Source of the DNA: Robiginitomaculum sp.
GTDB lineage: Bacteria; Pseudomonadota; Alphaproteobacteria; Caulobacterales; Maricaulaceae
NCBI GenBank assembly: GCA_016765255.1
Contig: JAESQI010000125.1
Span: forward strand, 1 to 8,465
Direction: 5' to 3'
DNA length: 8,465 nucleotides
The stretch's first letter is position 1; the number at the start of each line of letters is the position of its first letter. The position numbers and the translations under genes were made by a program. Under the pieces are notes generated by a model. That model was not told the DNA's origin, made no database searches, and worked only from the letters and a program-made list of their open reading frames with translations. Of the stretch, positions 7,328 to 8,465 are shown in pieces.

Positions 7328-7355
7328 TGAATAGGGTATGTCTATCATGAATAGG
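7328..7355. repeat. Direct repeat TGAATAGG with 20-bp period
   Basis: TGAATAGG occurs at 7328-7335 and again at 7348-7355, so the copies start exactly 20 bases apart, about two helical turns. They sit 15-42 bases upstream of the lptF start. Such spacing would suit a regulator binding one face of the DNA, but an 8-base match in a 136-base region can also arise by chance. Confidence 0.3.
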
Positions 7356-7439
7356 TCAGTCTTCCACTGATTTGTTTTTTAGTTTTTGTAAGATATGGTC
7401 TACCTCGACAATGATAATGTGAGTGACCCATAATAGAAC

Positions 7440-7443
7440 GGAG
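7440..7443 (+). promoter_or_regulatory. Ribosome binding site of pepA
   Basis: GGAG lies 6 bases before the GTG at 7450 and so decides between two in-frame GTG codons; the other GTG, at 7423, has no spaced purine-rich site. Confidence 0.55.
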
Positions 7444-7449
7444 AGTGTT

Positions 7450-8465
7450 GTGAAAGTTAGTTTTATAGGCCCTGAAATTGGCGAAGGACAAACCAAAGCC
7501 GTTGCGGTCATTCCTGTATTCGCCAAGTCAAAATTAACAGCCTCCGCAAAGGCTTATGATGAAATTTTAAAAGGACAAATCACAACCAGTATTAAGGCTG
7601 GCAGTATTGACGGGATGGGTGGAAAATCTTTTCAAATTCTTGGGCCAAAGGGGATAAAAACCAACCGTCTTTATATAACGGGCTGTGGTGACAAGAAAAA
7701 ATTCGACGGGGAAATGTTTGGAGCGCTTGTGTGTAAAACACTTCTCATGAGCGGTGAAAGCACACTGATTTTACATTTGGATGGTTTGGACTTAACGCCT
7801 GTTGACGCTGCTCGTGCCGCGCTTGGTGCCGTGCTTGCGGCTTACCGTTTTGATAAGTACAGAACCAAATTACCGGCTTCAAAAAAGCCAAGTCTTAAAT
7901 CTGTAAAAATTGCTATTGAGAACCCAGTAAAAGCGCGGGCTGCTTATAAAAACTTCTACGGCCCTGTTGCAGACGGGACGTGTCTTGCTCGTGATCTGGT
8001 TATGGAGCCTGCTAATAAATTGTTCCCAAAATCATACGCTGCTCGCATCAAGAAAATGGAAAGCCTTGGAATGAAAGTCGAAATTCTCGGCGAAAAACGC
8101 ATGAAGGCCCTCGGCATGGGCGCGCTTTTGTGTGTGGGGCAGGGGAGCCCACGCGAGTCCCAACTCGTGATCATGAAATGGAATGGCGGTAAAAAGGGCG
8201 ATAAGCCTGTTTGCCTTGTCGGCAAAGGCGTTACTTTTGATACGGGCGGAATATCGCTTAAACCCGGCGCGGGTATGTGGGATATGAAAGGCGATATGGG
8301 CGGATCAGCGGCTGTCGTTGGCGCCATGTACGCGATCGCGTCTCGCAAAGCCAAAGCCAATGTTATTGGTGTTGTCGGGTTGGTTGAAAATATGCCGGAC
8401 GGCGATGCGATGCGCCCCGGCGATGTCGTGCGCTCCATGAAAGGTGACACGATCGAGATTAATAA
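7450..8465 (+). CDS. pepA: Leucyl (cytosol) aminopeptidase PepA, M17 family, N-terminal two-thirds (3' end outside window)
   Basis: PepA is a two-metal M17 aminopeptidase that removes N-terminal residues from peptides; some members also bind DNA. The first 338 residues are present and the frame runs off the window edge. Residues 1 to about 150 form the variable N-terminal domain (MKVSFIGPEIGEGQTKAVAV at its start); the catalytic domain begins near ARDLVMEPANKLFPKSYA (180-197). Metal-site residues are seen in VGKGVTFDTGGISLKP (K259, D264, with catalytic K271) and MKGDMGGSAAVV (D282), followed by VGLVENMPDGDAMRPGD. The NTDAEGR motif that gives the remaining metal ligands and the catalytic arginine lies beyond the window. 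I start at GTG 7450 because of GGAG 6 bases before it. GC content rises from the 5' to the 3' part. It is divergent from lptF. The family call is secure. Confidence 0.95.
   Translation, partial: MKVSFIGPEIGEGQTKAVAVIPVFAKSKLTASAKAYDEILKGQITTSIKAGSIDGMGGKSFQILGPKGIKTNRLYITGCGDKKKFDGEMFGALVCKTLLMSGESTLILHLDGLDLTPVDAARAALGAVLAAYRFDKYRTKLPASKKPSLKSVKIAIENPVKARAAYKNFYGPVADGTCLARDLVMEPANKLFPKSYAARIKKMESLGMKVEILGEKRMKALGMGALLCVGQGSPRESQLVIMKWNGGKKGDKPVCLVGKGVTFDTGGISLKPGAGMWDMKGDMGGSAAVVGAMYAIASRKAKANVIGVVGLVENMPDGDAMRPGDVVRSMKGDTIEIN

Larger units (their letters stand above)
7314..7449. promoter_or_regulatory. Divergent intergenic region between lptF and pepA
   Basis: This 136-base AT-rich stretch should hold the promoters for both the lptF cluster (minus) and pepA (plus). 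On the plus strand the best -35/-10-like pair I see is TTGTTT (7372-7377), a 16-base spacer, then TATGGT (7394-7399); GATAAT at 7413-7418 is a better -10 but lacks a -35 at normal spacing. No convincing minus-strand promoter was found by eye. There is no open frame with a ribosome site that looks like a small gene. The regulatory role is inferred from position. Confidence 0.4.

Noticed and set aside
7956..8450. A 164-codon open frame on the minus strand opposite pepA
   Set aside because: It mirrors conserved catalytic codons of pepA, is rich in Pro/Ser/Thr, and matches no family; it is a by-product of the GC-rich coding strand.
1..8465. Mobile elements, CRISPR arrays, toxin-antitoxin or defence genes
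   Set aside because: No transposase, integrase, regularly spaced repeats or unassigned coding gap was found; nearly every base belongs to a known core gene.

Overview
The window is a block of core, chromosomal alphaproteobacterial genes. Protein sequence and gene order both point there: mltG-yicC-gmk facing rsmA-pdxA-surA-lptG-lptF, with pepA divergent, is a neighbourhood I know from that class. Base composition looks moderate (roughly mid-40s % GC, from hand counts of a few lines). That is low for many alphaproteobacteria and fits a marine or host-associated lineage, but I cannot name a genus. There are no rRNA or tRNA genes, transposases, phage genes, CRISPR arrays or toxin-antitoxin genes.

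Layout. (1) Positions 1-1881, plus strand: the 3' end of mltG (peptidoglycan strand termination), then yicC (endoribonuclease family) and gmk (guanylate kinase). They are joined by short overlaps (ATGA at mltG/yicC, TTGAGTGA at yicC/gmk), so this is very likely one translationally coupled operon. (2) Positions 1878-7313, minus strand, transcribed from lptF towards rsmA: lptF and lptG (permease pair of the LPS export ABC transporter), surA (periplasmic chaperone for outer-membrane proteins), pdxA (vitamin B6 synthesis) and rsmA (16S rRNA dimethyltransferase). Junctions are tight (stop-start abutment at lptF/lptG, 23-bp overlap at surA/pdxA, 8-bp overlap at pdxA/rsmA). The one real gap is 79 bp between lptG and surA. 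(3) Positions 7314-7449: the divergent intergenic region, the longest non-coding stretch here. (4) Positions 7450-8465, plus strand: the 5' two-thirds of pepA (leucyl aminopeptidase), cut by the window edge.

The genes serve envelope building (MltG, SurA, LptF, LptG) plus core metabolism and RNA/ribosome maturation (Gmk, YicC, PdxA, RsmA). The most noteworthy point is an absence. lptD, the outer-membrane LPS translocon gene that I expect between lptG and surA, is not there, although its partners flank the site. Other points are the 4-bp tail-to-tail overlap of gmk and rsmA with no room for a terminator, a likely TTG start for gmk, a SurA whose parvulin domain lacks the usual catalytic histidines but carries a cysteine pair, an 8-bp direct repeat with a 20-bp period upstream of lptF, and a composition shift within pepA. 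I found no convincing new biological system; this is mostly an ordinary housekeeping region.
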